From Parapristionchus giblindavisi (Eukaryota; Nematoda; Chromadorea; Rhabditida; Diplogasteridae): a stretch of 64,000 nt of DNA. Positions 23,301 through 38,200 of this stretch are shown piece after piece. Below the pieces are notes generated by a model that had not been told where the DNA came from, searched no databases, and saw only the letters and a program-made list of their open reading frames with translations. The DNA is taken from positions 1,736,001 through 1,800,000 of the forward strand of contig CALSFV010000008.1 of assembly GCA_943737045.1 (NCBI GenBank), read 5' to 3'. A program made the position numbers and the translations under genes. The number at the start of each line of letters is the position of its first letter. Positions within the stretch are counted from its first letter, which is position 1.

Positions 23301-26300
23301 AAATATTACAGCTCGACATTACCTGAAATGTGTCTCATTCAGAATTTGTTCCTCTTTCACATAGTATATTACTCGATAAGTATCATTGACAATTAGACTT
23401 GTAACGAATTATTGTGTACCAAAAACAGAGAGTATTGAAAGATAAAATTACATATTGTCCGTACTGACCACTTTGAAATAGTTTATCATATTCAGAATTT
23501 TTTGATCTTTCATTTGGTATATGACACGATAGGTTTCATTTTCATTTTGATATTTCTCAAGTTATCTTGATCTTATCAGAGTAAAAGCTACTTTTGTACT
23601 TCGGTCATTATAGCAACAGTAAAATATTACAGCTCGACATGACCTGAAGTGTGTCTCATTCAGAATTTTTTCCTCTTTCACATAGTATATTACTCGATAA
23701 GTATCATTGACAATTAGACTTGTAACGAATTATTTTGTACCAAAAACAGAGAGTATTGAAAGATAAATTTACATATTGGCCGTACTGACCACTTTGAAAT
23801 AGTCTATCTTATTCAGAATTTTTCGCTCTTTCATTTGGTATATGACACGATAGGTTTAATTTTCATTTTCATATTTCTCAAGATCTTGATCATATCAGAG
23901 TAAAAGCTACTTTTGTACTTCGGTCATTATAGCAGCAGTAAAATATTACAGCTCGACATTACCTGAAATGTGTCTCATTCAGAATTTGTTCCTCTTTCAC
24001 ATAGTATATTACTCGATAAGTATCATTGACAATTAGACTTGTAACGAATTATTGTGTACCAAAAACAGAGAGTATTGAAAGATAAAATTACATATTGTCC
24101 GTACTGACCACTTTGAAATAGTTTATCATATTCAGAATTTTTTGCTCTTTCATTTGGTATATGACACGATAGGTTTCATTTTCATTTTGATATTTCTCAA
24201 GTTATCTTGATCTTATCAGAGTAAAAGCTACTTTTGTACTTCGGTCATTATAGCAACAGTAAAATATTACAGCTCGACATGACCTGAAGTGTGTCTCATT
24301 CAGAATTTTTTCCTCTTTCACATAGTATATTACTCGATAAGTATCATTGACAATTAGACTTGTAACGAATTATTTTGTACCAAAAACAGAGAGTATTGAA
24401 AGATAAATTTACATATTGGCCGTACTGACCACTTTGAAATAGTTTATCATATTCAGAATTTTTCGCTCTTTCATTTGGTATATGACACGATATGTTTCAT
24501 TTTCATTTTCATATTTCTCAAGTTATCTTGATCATATCAGAGTAAAAGCTACTTTTGTACTTCGGTCATTATAGCAACAGTAAAATATTACAGCTCGACA
24601 TGACCTGAAGTGTGTCTCATTCAGAATTTTTTCCTCTTTCACATAGTATATTACTCGATAAGTATCATTGACAATTAGACTTGTAACGAATTATTGTGTA
24701 CCAAAAACAGAGAGTATTGAAATATAAATTTACATATTGTCCGTACTGACCACTTTGAAATAGTTTATTATATTCAGAATTTTTCGCTCTTTCATTTGGT
24801 ATATGACAAGATAGGTTTCATTTTCATTTTTATATTTCTCAAGTTATCTTGATCATATCAGAGTAAAAGCTACTTTTGTACTTCGGTCATTATAGCAACA
24901 GTAAAATATTACAGCTCGACATGACCTGAAGTGTGTCTCATTCAGAATTTTTTCCTCTTTCACATAGTATATTACTCGATAAGTATCATTGACAATTAGA
25001 CTTGTAACGAATTATTTTGTACCAAAAACAGAGAGTATTGAAAGATAAATTTACATATTGGCCGTACTGACCACTTTGAAATAGTCTATCTTATTCAGAA
25101 TTTTTCGCTCTTTCATTTGGTATATGACACGATAGGTTTCATTTTCATTTTCATATTTCTCAAGTTATCTTGATCATATCAGAGTAAAAGCTACTTTTGT
25201 ACTTCGGTCATTATAGCAACAGTAAAATATTACAGCTCGACATGACCTGAAGTGTGTCTCATTCAGAATTTTTTCCTCTTTCACATAGTATATTACTCGA
25301 TAAGTATCATTGACAATTAGACTTGTAACGAATTATTTTGTACCAAAAACAGAGAGTATTGAAAGATAAATTTACATATTGGCCGTACTGACCACTTTGA
25401 AATAGTCTATCTTATTCAGAATTTTTCGCTCTTTCATTTGGTATATGACACGATAGGTTTCATTTTCATTTTCATATTTCTCAAGATCTTGATCATATCA
25501 GAGTAAAAGCTACTTTTGTACTTCGGTCATTATAGCAGCAGTAAAATATTACAGCTCGACATTACCTGAAATGTGTCTCATTCAGAATTTGTTCCTCTTT
25601 CACATAGTATATTACTCGATAAGTATCATTGACAATTAGACTTGTAACGAATTATTGTGTACCAAAAACAGAGAGTATTGAAAGATAAAATTACATATTG
25701 TCCGTACTGACCACTTTGAAATAGTTTATCATATTCAGAATTTTTTGCTCTTTCATTTGGTATATGACACGATAGGTTTCATTTTCATTTTGATATTTCT
25801 CAAGTTATCTTGATCTTATCAGAGTAAAAGCTACTTTTGTACTTCGGTCATTATAGCAACAGTAAAATATTACAGCTCGACATGACCTGAAGTGTGTCTC
25901 ATTCAGAATTTTTTCCTCTTTCACATAGTATATTACTCGATAAGTATCATTGACAATTAGACTTGTAACGAATTATTTTGTACCAAAAACAGAGAGTATT
26001 GAAAGATAAATTTACATATTGGCCGTACTGACCACTTTGAAATAGTTTATCATATTCAGAATTTTTCGCTCTTTCATTTGGTATATGACACGATATGTTT
26101 CATTTTCATTTTCATATTTCTCAAGTTATCTTGATCATATCAGAGTAAAAGCTACTTTTGTACTTCGGTCATTATAGCAACAGTAAAATATTACAGCTCG
26201 ACATGACCTGAAGTGTGTCTCATTCAGAATTTTTTCCTCTTTCACATAGTATATTACTCGATAAGTATCATTGACAATTAGACTTGTAACGAATTATTTT

Positions 26301-27639
26301 GTACCAAAAACAGAGAGTATTGAAAGATAAATTTACATATTGGCCGTACTGACCACTTTGAAATAGTCTATCTTATTCAGAATTTTTCGCTCTTTCATTT
26401 GGTATATGACACGATAGGTTTCATTTTCATTTTCATATTTCTCAAGTTATCTTGATCATATCAGAGTAAAAGCTACTTTTGTACTTCGGTCATTATAGCA
26501 ACAGTAAAATATTACAGCTCGACATGACCTGAAGTGTGTCTCATTCAGAATTTTTTCCTCTTTCACATAGTATATTACTCGATAAGTATCATTGACAATT
26601 AGACTTGTAACGAATTATTTTGTACCAAAAACAGAGAGTATTGAAAGATAAATTTACATATTGGCCGTACTGACCACTTTGAAATAGTATATCATATTCA
26701 GAATTTTTCGCTCTTTCATTTGGTATATGACACGATAGGTTTCATTTTCATTTTCATATTTCTCAAGTTATCTTGTTCATATCAGAGTAAAAGCTACTTT
26801 TGTACTTCGGTCATTATAGCAACAGTAAAATATTACAGCTCGACATGACCTGAAGTGTGTCTCATTCAGAATTTTTTCCTCTTTCACATAGTATATTACT
26901 CGATAAGTATCATTGACAATTAGACTTGTAACGAATTATTTTGTACCAAAAACAGAGAGTATTGAAAGATAAATTTACATATTGGCCGTACTGACCACTT
27001 TGAAATAGTCTATCTTATTCAGAATTTTTCGCTTTTTCATTTGGTATATGACACGATAGGTTTCATTTTCATTTTCATATTTCTCAAGTTATCTTGTTCA
27101 TATCAGAGTAAAAGCTACTTTTGTACTTCGGTCATTATAGCAACAGTAAAATATTACAGCTCGACATGACCTGAAGTGTGTCTCATTCAGAATTTTTTCC
27201 TCTTTCACATAGTATATTACTCGATAAGTATCATTGACAATTAGACTTGTAACGAATTATTTTGTACCAAAAACAGAGAGTATTGAAAGATAAATTTACA
27301 TATTGGCCGTACTGACCACTTTGAAATAGTCTATCTTATTCAGAATTTTTCGCTCTTTCATTTGGTATATGACACGATAGGTTTCATTTTCATTTTCATA
27401 TTTCTCAAGTTATCTTGATCATATCAGAGTAAAAGCTACTTTTGTACTTCGGTCATTATAGCAACAGTAAAATATTACAGCTCGACATGACCTGAAGTGT
27501 GTCTCATTCAGAATTTTTTCCTCTTTCACATAGTATATTACTCGATAAGTATCATTGACAATTAGACTTGTAACGAATTATTTTGTACCAAAAACAGAGA
27601 GTATTGAAAGATAAATTTACATATTGGCCGTACTGACCA

Positions 27640-29230
27640 CTTTGAAATAGTCTATCTTATTCAGATTTTTTCGCTCTTTCATTTGGTATATGACACGATA
27701 GGTTTCATTTTCATTTTCATATTTCTCAAGTTATCTTGATCATATCAGAGTAAAAGCTACTTTTGTACTTCGGTCATTATAGCAGCAGTAAAATATTACA
27801 GCTCGACATGACCTGAAGTGTGTCTCATTCAGAATTTTTTCCTCTTTCACATAGTATATTACTCGATAAGTATCATTGACAATTAGACTTGTAACGAATT
27901 ATTTTGTACCAAAAACAGAGAGTATTGAAAGATAAAATTACATATTGTCCGTACTGACCACTTTGAAATAGTTTATTATATTCAGAATTTTTCGCTCTTT
28001 CATTTGGTATATGACACGATAGGTTTCATTTTCATTTTGATATTTCTCAAGTTATCTTGATCATATCAGAGTAAAAGCTACTTTTGTACTTCGGTCATTA
28101 TAGCAACAGTAAAATATTACAGCTCGACATGACCTGAAGTGTGTCTCATTCAGAATTTTTTCCTCTTTCACATAGTATATTACTCGATAAGTATCATTGA
28201 CAATTAGACTTGTAACGAATTATTTTGTACCAAAAACAGAGAGTATTGAAAGATAAATTTACATATTGGCCGTACTGACCACTTTGAAATAGTCTATCTT
28301 ATTCAGAATTTTTCGCTCTTTCATTTGGTATATGACACGATAGGTTTCATTTTCATTTTCATATTTCTCAAGTTATCTTGATCATATCAGAGTAAAAGCT
28401 ACTTTTGTACTTCGGTCATTATAGCAACAGTAAAATATTACAGCTCGACATGACCTGAAGTGTGTCTCATTCAGAATTTTTTCCTCTTTCACATAGTATA
28501 TTACTCGATAAGTATCATTGACAATTAGACTTGTAACGAATTATTTTGTACCAAAAACAGAGAGTATTGAAAGATAAATTTACATATTGTCCGTACTGAC
28601 CACTTTGAAATAGTTTATCATATTCAGAATTTTTCGCTCTTTCATTTGGTATATGACACGATAGGTTTCATTTTCATTTTCATATTTCTCAAGTTATCTT
28701 GATCATATCAGAGTAAAAGCTACTTTTGTACTTCGGTCATTATAGCAGCAGTAAAATATTACAGCTCGACATGACCTGAAGTGTGTCTCATTCAGAATTT
28801 TTTCCTCTTTCACATAGTATATTACTCGATAAGTATCATTGACAATTAGACTTGTAACGAATTATTTTGTACCAAAAACAGAGAGTATTGAAAGATAAAA
28901 TTACATATTGTCCGTACTGACCACTTTGAAATAGTTTATTATATTCAGAATTTTTCGCTCTTTCATTTGGTATATGACACGATAGGTTTCATTTTCATTT
29001 TGATATTTCTCAAGTTATCTTGATCATATCAGAGTAAAAGCTACTTTTGTACTTCGGTCATTATAGCAACAGTAAAATATTACAGCTCGACATGACCTGA
29101 AGTGTGTCTCATTCAGAATTTTTTCCTCTTTCACATAGTATATTACTCGATAAGTATCATTGACAATTAGACTTGTAACGAATTATTTTGTACCAAAAAC
29201 AGAGAGTATTGAAAGATAAATTTACATATT
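27640..29230 (+). repeat. Three-unit (963-bp) higher-order repeat
   Basis: GATAAAATTACATATTGTCC, combined with the otherwise common TTTTGTACC form, occurs at 27931 and 28894, exactly 963 bases apart, and the flanking units match at the same spacing. Confidence 0.7.
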
Positions 29231-32200
29231 GGCCGTACTGACCACTTTGAAATAGTTTATCATATTCAGAATTTTTCGCTCTTTCATTTGGTATATGACA
29301 CGATATGTTTCATTTTCATTTTCATATTTCTCAAGTTATCTTGATCATATCAGAGTAAAAGCTACTTTTGTACTTCGGTCATTATAGCAACAGTAAAATA
29401 TTACAGCTCGACATGACCTGAAGTGTGTCTCATTCAGAATTTTTTCCTCTTTCACATAGTATATTACTCGATAAGTATCATTGACAATTAGACTTGTAAC
29501 GAATTATTGTGTACCAAAAACAGAGAGTATTGAAAGATAAATTTACATATTGTCCGTACTGACCACTTTGAAATAGTTTATTATATTCAGAATTTTTCGC
29601 TCTTTCATTTGGTATATGACACGATAGGTTTCATTTTCATTTTGATATTTCTCAAGTTATCTTGATCATATCAGAGTAAAAGCTACTTTTGTACTTCGGT
29701 CATTATAGCAACAGTAAAATATTACAGCTCGACATGACCTGAAGTGTGTCTCATTCAGAATTTTTTCCTCTTTCACATAGTATATTACTCGATAAGTATC
29801 ATTGACAATTAGACTTGTAACGAATTATTTTGTACCAAAAACAGAGAGTATTGAAAGATAAATTTACATATTGGCCGTACTGACCACTTTGAAATAGTCT
29901 ATCTTATTCAGAATTTTTCGCTCTTTCATTTGGTATATGACACGATAGGTTTCATTTTCATTTTCATATTTCTCAAGATCTTGATCATATCAGAGTAAAA
30001 GCTACTTTTGTACTTCGGTCATTATAGCAGCAGTAAAATATTACAGCTCGACATTACCTGAAATGTGTCTCATTCAGAATTTGTTCCTCTTTCACATAGT
30101 ATATTACTCGATAAGTATCATTGACAATTAGACTTGTAACGAATTATTGTGTACCAAAAACAGAGAGTATTGAAAGATAAAATTACATATTGTCCGTACT
30201 GACCACTTTGAAATAGTTTATCATATTCAGAATTTTTTGCTCTTTCATTTGGTATATGACACGATAGGTTTCATTTTCATTTTGATATTTCTCAAGTTAT
30301 CTTGATCTTATCAGAGTAAAAGCTACTTTTGTACTTCGGTCATTATAGCAACAGTAAAATATTACAGCTCGACATGACCTGAAGTGTGTCTCATTCAGAA
30401 TTTTTTCCTCTTTCACATAGTATATTACTCGATAAGTATCATTGACAATTAGACTTGTAACGAATTATTTTGTACCAAAAACAGAGAGTATTGAAAGATA
30501 AATTTACATATTGGCCGTACTGACCACTTTGAAATAGTCTATCTTATTCAGAATTTTTCGCTCTTTCATTTGGTATATGACACGATAGGTTTCATTTTCA
30601 TTTTCATATTTCTCAAGTTATCTTGATTATATCAGAGTAAAAGCTACTTTTGTACTTCGGTCATTATAGCAGCAGTAAAATATTACAGCTCGACATTACC
30701 TGAAATGTGTCTCATTCAGAATTTGTTCCTCTTTCACATAGTATATTACTCGATAAGTATCATTGACAATTAGACTTGTAACGAATTATTTTGTACCAAA
30801 AACAGAGAGTATTGAAAGATAAAATTACATATTGTCCGTACTGACCACTTTGAAATAGTTTATTATATTCAGAATTTTTCGCTCTTTCATTTGGTATATG
30901 ACACGATAGGTTTCATTTTCATTTTGATATTTCTCAAGTTATCTTGATCATATCAGAGTAAAAGCTACTTTTGTACTTCGGTCATTATAGCAACAGTAAA
31001 ATATTACAGCTCGACATGACCTGAAGTGTGTCTCATTCAGAATTTTTTCCTCTTTCACATAGTATATTACTCGATAAGTATCATTGACAATTAGACTTGT
31101 AACGAATTATTTTGTACCAAAAACAGAGAGTATTGAAAGATAAATTTACATATTGGCCGTACTGACCACTTTGAAATAGTTTATCATATTCAGAATTTTT
31201 CGCTCTTTCATTTGGTATATGACACGATATGTTTCATTTTCATTTTCATATTTCTCAAGTTATCTTGATCATATCAGAGTAAAAGCTACTTTTGTACTTC
31301 GGTCATTATAGCAACAGTAAAATATTACAGCTCGACATGACCTGAAGTGTGTCTCATTCAGAATTTTTTCCTCTTTCACATAGTATATTACTCGATAAGT
31401 ATCATTGACAATTAGACTTGTAACGAATTATTGTGTACCAAAAACAGAGAGTATTGAAAGATAAATTTACATATTGTCCGTACTGACCACTTTGAAATAG
31501 TTTATTATATTCAGAATTTTTCGCTCTTTCATTTGGTATATGACACGATAGGTTTCATTTTCATTTTGATATTTCTCAAGTTATCTTGATCATATCAGAG
31601 TAAAAGCTACTTTTGTACTTCGGTCATTATAGCAACAGTAAAATATTACAGCTCGACATGACCTGAAGTGTGTCTCATTCAGAATTTTTTCCTCTTTCAC
31701 ATAGTATATTACTCGATAAGTATCATTGACAATTAGACTTGTAACGAATTATTTTGTACCAAAAACAGAGAGTATTGAAAGATAAATTTACATATTGGCC
31801 GTACTGACCACTTTGAAATAGTCTATCTTATTCAGAATTTTTCGCTCTTTCATTTGGTATATGACACGATAGGTTTCATTTTCATTTTCATATTTCTCAA
31901 GATCTTGATCATATCAGAGTAAAAGCTACTTTTGTACTTCGGTCATTATAGCAGCAGTAAAATATTACAGCTCGACATTACCTGAAATGTGTCTCATTCA
32001 GAATTTGTTCCTCTTTCACATAGTATATTACTCGATAAGTATCATTGACAATTAGACTTGTAACGAATTATTGTGTACCAAAAACAGAGAGTATTGAAAG
32101 ATAAAATTACATATTGTCCGTACTGACCACTTTGAAATAGTTTATCATATTCAGAATTTTTTGCTCTTTCATTTGGTATATGACACGATAGGTTTCATTT

Positions 32201-35200
32201 TCATTTTGATATTTCTCAAGTTATCTTGATCTTATCAGAGTAAAAGCTACTTTTGTACTTCGGTCATTATAGCAACAGTAAAATATTACAGCTCGACATG
32301 ACCTGAAGTGTGTCTCATTCAGAATTTTTTCCTCTTTCACATAGTATATTACTCGATAAGTATCATTGACAATTAGACTTGTAACGAATTATTTTGTACC
32401 AAAAACAGAGAGTATTGAAAGATAAATTTACATATTGGCCGTACTGACCACTTTGAAATAGTCTATCTTATTCAGAATTTTTCGCTCTTTCATTTGGTAT
32501 ATGACACGATAGGTTTCATTTTCATTTTGATATTTCTCAAGTTATCTTGATCATATCAGAGTAAAAGCTACTTTTGTACTTCGGTCATTATAGCAACAGT
32601 AAAATATTACAGCTCGACATGACCTGAAGTGTGTCTCATTCAGAATTTTTTCCTCTTTCACATAGTATATTACTCGATAAGTATCATTGACAATTAGACT
32701 TGTAACGAATTATTTTGTACCAAAAACAGAGAGTATTGAAAGATAAATTTACATATTGGCCGTACTGACCACTTTGAAATAGTCTATCTTATTCAGAATT
32801 TTTCGCTCTTTCATTTGGTATATGACACGATAGGTTTCATTTTCATTTTCATATTTCTCAAGTTATCTTGATCATATCAGAGTAAAAGCTACTTTTGTAC
32901 TTCGGTCATTATAGCAACAGTAAAATATTACAGCTCGACATGACCTGAAGTGTGTCTCATTCAGAATTTTTTCCTCTTTCACATAGTATATTACTCGATA
33001 AGTATCATTGACAATTAGACTTGTAACGAATTATTGTGTACCAAAAACAGAGAGTATTGAAAGATAAAATTACATATTGTCCGTACTGACCACTTTGAAA
33101 TAGTTTATCATATTCAGAATTTTTTGCTCTTTCATTTGGTATATGACACGATAGGTTTCATTTTCATTTTGATATTTCTCAAGTTATCTTGATCTTATCA
33201 GAGTAAAAGCTACTTTTGTACTTCGGTCATTATAGCAACAGTAAAATATTACAACTCGACATTACCTGAAGTGTGTCTCATTCAGAATTTTTTCCTCTTT
33301 CACATAGTATATTACTCGATAAGTATCATTGACAATTAGACTTGTAACGAATTATTTTTTACCAAAAACAGAGAGTATTGAAAGATAAATTTACATATTG
33401 GCCGTATTGACCACTTTGAAATAGTCTATCTTATTCAGAATTTTTCGCTCTTTCATTTGGTATATGACACGATAGGTTTCATTTTCATTTTCATATTTCT
33501 CAAGTTATCTTGATCATATCAGAGTAAAAGCTACTTTTGTACTTCGGTCATTATAGCAGCAGTAAAATATTACAGCTCGACATTACCTGAAATGTGTCTC
33601 ATTCAGAATTTGTTCCTCTTTCACATAGTATATTACTCGATAAGTATCATTGACAATTAGACTTGTAACGAATTATTGTGTACCAAAAACAGAGAGTATT
33701 GAAAGATAAAATTACATATTGTCCGTACTGACCACTTTGAAATAGTTTATCATATTCAGAATTTTTCGCTCTTTCATTTGGTATATGACACGATAGGTTT
33801 CATTTTCATTTTCATATTTCTCAAGTTATCTTGATCATATCAGAGTAAAAGCTACTTTTGTACTTCGGTCATTATAGCAGCAGTAAAATATTACAGCTCG
33901 ACATTACCTGAAATGTGTCTCATTCAGAATTTGTTCCTCTTTCACATAGTATATTACTCGATAAGTATCATTGACAATTAGACTTGTAACGAATTATTGT
34001 GTACCAAAAACAGAGAGTATTGAAAGATAAAATTACATATTGTCCGTACTGACCACTTTGAAATAGTCTATCTTATTCAGAATTTTTCGCTCTTTCATTT
34101 GGTATATGACACGATAGGTTTCATTTTCATATTTCTCAAGTTATCTTGATCATATCAGAGTAAAAGCTGCTTTTGTACTTCGGTCATTATAGCAGCAGTA
34201 AAATATTACAGCTCGACATTACCTGAAATGTGTCTCATTCAGAATTTGTTCCTCTTTCACATAGTATATTACTCGATAAGTATCATTGACAATTAGACTT
34301 GTAACGAATTATTGTGTACCAAAAACAGAGAGTATTGAAAGATAAATTTACATATTGGCCGTATTGACCACTTTGAAATAGTCTATCTTATTCAGAATTT
34401 TTCGCTCTTTCATTTGGTATATGACACGATAGGTTTCATTTTCATTTTCATATTTCTCAAGTTATCTTGATCATATCAGAGTAAAAGCTACTTTTGTACT
34501 TCGGTCATTATAGCAGCAGTAAAATATTACAGCTCGACATTACCTGAAATGTGTCTCATTCAGAATTTGTTCCTCTTTCACATAGTATATTACTCGATAA
34601 GTATCATTGACAATTAGACTTGTAACGAATTATTGTGTACCAAAAACAGAGAGTATTGAAAGATAAAATTACATATTGTCCGTACTGACCACTTTGAAAT
34701 AGTTTATCATATTCAGAATTTTTTGCTCTTTCATTTGGTATATGACACGATAGGTTTCATTTTCATTTTGATATTTCTCAAGTTATCTTGATCTTATCAG
34801 AGTAAAAGCTACTTTTGTACTTCGGTCATTATAGCAACAGTAAAATATTACAACTCGACATTACCTGAAGTGTGTCTCATTCAGAATTTTTTCCTCTTTC
34901 ACATAGTATATTACTCGATAAGTATCATTGACAATTAGACTTGTAACGAATTATTTTTTACCAAAAACAGAGAGTATTGAAAGATAAATTTACATATTGG
35001 CCGTATTGACCACTTTGAAATAGTCTATCTTATTCAGAATTTTTCGCTCTTTCATTTGGTATATGACACGATAGGTTTCATTTTCATTTTCATATTTCTC
35101 AAGTTATCTTGATCATATCAGAGTAAAAGCTACTTTTGTACTTCGGTCATTATAGCAGCAGTAAAATATTACAGCTCGACATTACCTGAAATGTGTCTCA

Positions 35201-38200
35201 TTCAGAATTTGTTCCTCTTTCACATAGTATATTACTCGATAAGTATCATTGACAATTAGACTTGTAACGAATTATTGTGTACCAAAAACAGAGAGTATTG
35301 AAAGATAAAATTACATATTGTCCGTACTGACCACTTTGAAATAGTTTATCATATTCAGAATTTTTTGCTCTTTCATTTGGTATATGACACGATAGGTTTC
35401 ATTTTCATTTTGATATTTCTCAAATTATCTTGATCTTATCAGAGTAAAAGCTACTTTTGTACTTCGGTCATTATAGCAACAGTAAAATATTACAACTCGA
35501 CATTACCTGAAGTGTGTCTCATTCAGAATTTGTTCCTCTTTCACATAGTATATTACTCGATAAGTATCATTGACAATTAGACTTGTAACGAATTATTGTG
35601 TACCAAAAACAGAGAGTATTGAAAGATAAATTTACATATTGGCCGTATTGACCACTTTGAAATAGTCTATCTTATTCAGAATTTTTCGCTCTTTCATTTG
35701 GTATATGACACGATAGGTTTCATTTTCATTTTCATATTTCTCAAGTTATCTTGATCATATCAGAGTAAAAGCTACTTTTGTACTTCGGTCATTATAGCAG
35801 CAGTAAAATATTACAGCTCGACATTACCTGAAATGTGTCTCATTCAGAATTTGTTCCTCTTTCACATAGTATATTACTCGATAAGTATCATTGACAATTA
35901 GACTTGTAACGAATTATTGTGTACCAAAAACAGAGAGTATTGAAAGATAAAATTACATATTGTCCGTACTGACCACTTTGAAATAGTTTATCATATTCAG
36001 AATTTTTTGCTCTTTCATTTGGTATATGACACGATAGGTTTCATTTTCATTTTGATATTTCTCAAATTATCTTGATCTTATCAGAGTAAAAGCTACTTTT
36101 GTACTTCGGTCATTATAGCAACAGTAAAATATTACAACTCGACATTACCTGAAGTGTGTCTCATTCAGAATTTTTTCCTCTTTCACATAGTATATTACTC
36201 GATAAGTATCATTGACAATTAGACTTGTAACGAATTATTTTGTACCAAAAACAGAGAGTATTGAAAGATAAAATTACATATTGTCCGTACTGACCACTTT
36301 GAAATAGTTTATCATATTCAGAATTTTTCGCTCTTTCATTTGGTATATGACACGATAGGTTTCATTTTCATTTTCATATTTCTCAAGTTATCTTGATCAT
36401 ATCAGAGTAAAAGCTACTTTTGTACTTCGGTCATTATAGCAGCAGTAAAATATTACAGCTCGACATTACCTGAAATGTGTCTCATTCAGAATTTGTTCCT
36501 CTTTCACATAGTATATTACTCGATAAGTATCATTGACAATTAGACTTGTAACGAATTATTGTGTACCAAAAACAGAGAGTATTGAAAGATAAAATTACAT
36601 ATTGTCCGTACTGACCACTTTGAAATAGTTTATCATATTCAGAATTTGTCGCTCTTTCATTTGGTATATGACACGATAGGTTTCATTTTCATTTTCATAT
36701 TTCTCAAGTTATCTTGATCATATCAGAGTAAAAGCTACTTTTGTACTTCGGTCATTATAGCAGCAGTAAAATATTACAGCTCGACATTACCTGAAATGTG
36801 TCTCATTCAGAATTTGTTCCTCTTTCACATAGTATATTACTCGATAAGTATCATTGACAATTAGACTTGTAACGAATTATTGTGTACCAAAAACAGAGAG
36901 TATTGAAAGATAAAATTACATATTGTCCGTACTGACCACTTTGAAATAGTTTATTATATTCAGAATTTTTCGCTCTTTCATTTGGTATATGACACGATAG
37001 GTTTCATTTTCATTTTGATATTTCTCAAGTTATCTTGATCATATCAGAGTAAAAGCTACTTTTGTACTTCGGTCATTATAGCAACAGTAAAATATTACAG
37101 CTCGACATGACCTGAAGTGTGTCTCATTCAGAATTTTTTCCTCTTTCACATAGTATATTACTCGATAAGTATCATTGACAATTAGACTTGTAACGAATTA
37201 TTTTGTACCAAAAACAGAGAGTATTGAAAGATAAATTTACATATTGGCCGTACTGACCACTTTGAAATAGTCTATCTTATTCAGAATTTTTCGCTCTTTC
37301 ATTTGGTATATGACACGATAGGTTTCATTTTCATATTTCTCAAGTTATCTTGATCATATCAGAGTAAAAGCTGCTTTTGTACTTCGGTCATTATAGCAGC
37401 AGTAAAATATTACAGCTCGACATTACCTGAAATGTGTCTCATTCAGAATTTGTTCCTCTTTCACATAGTATATTACTCGATAAGTATCATTGACAATTAG
37501 ACTTGTAACGAATTATTGTGTACCAAAAACAGAGAGTATTGAAAGATAAATTTACATATTGGCCGTATTGACCACTTTGAAATAGTCTATCTTATTCAGA
37601 ATTTTTCGCTCTTTCATTTGGTATATGACACGATAGGTTTCATTTTCATTTTCATATTTCTCAAGTTATCTTGATCATATCAGAGTAAAAGCTACTTTTG
37701 TACTTCGGTCATTATAGCAGCAGTAAAATATTACAGCTCGACATTACCTGAAATGTGTCTCATTCAGAATTTGTTCCTCTTTCACATAGTATATTACTCG
37801 ATAAGTATCATTGACAATTAGACTTGTAACGAATTATTGTGTACCAAAAACAGAGAGTATTGAAAGATAAAATTACATATTGTCCGTACTGACCACTTTG
37901 AAATAGTTTATCATATTCAGAATTTTTTGCTCTTTCATTTGGTATATGACACGATAGGTTTCATTTTCATTTTGATATTTCTCAAATTATCTTGATCTTA
38001 TCAGAGTAAAAGCTACTTTTGTACTTCGGTCATTATAGCAACAGTAAAATATTACAACTCGACATTACCTGAAGTGTGTCTCATTCAGAATTTTTTCCTC
38101 TTTCACATAGTATATTACTCGATAAGTATCATTGACAATTAGACTTGTAACGAATTATTTTGTACCAAAAACAGAGAGTATTGAAAGATAAAATTACATA

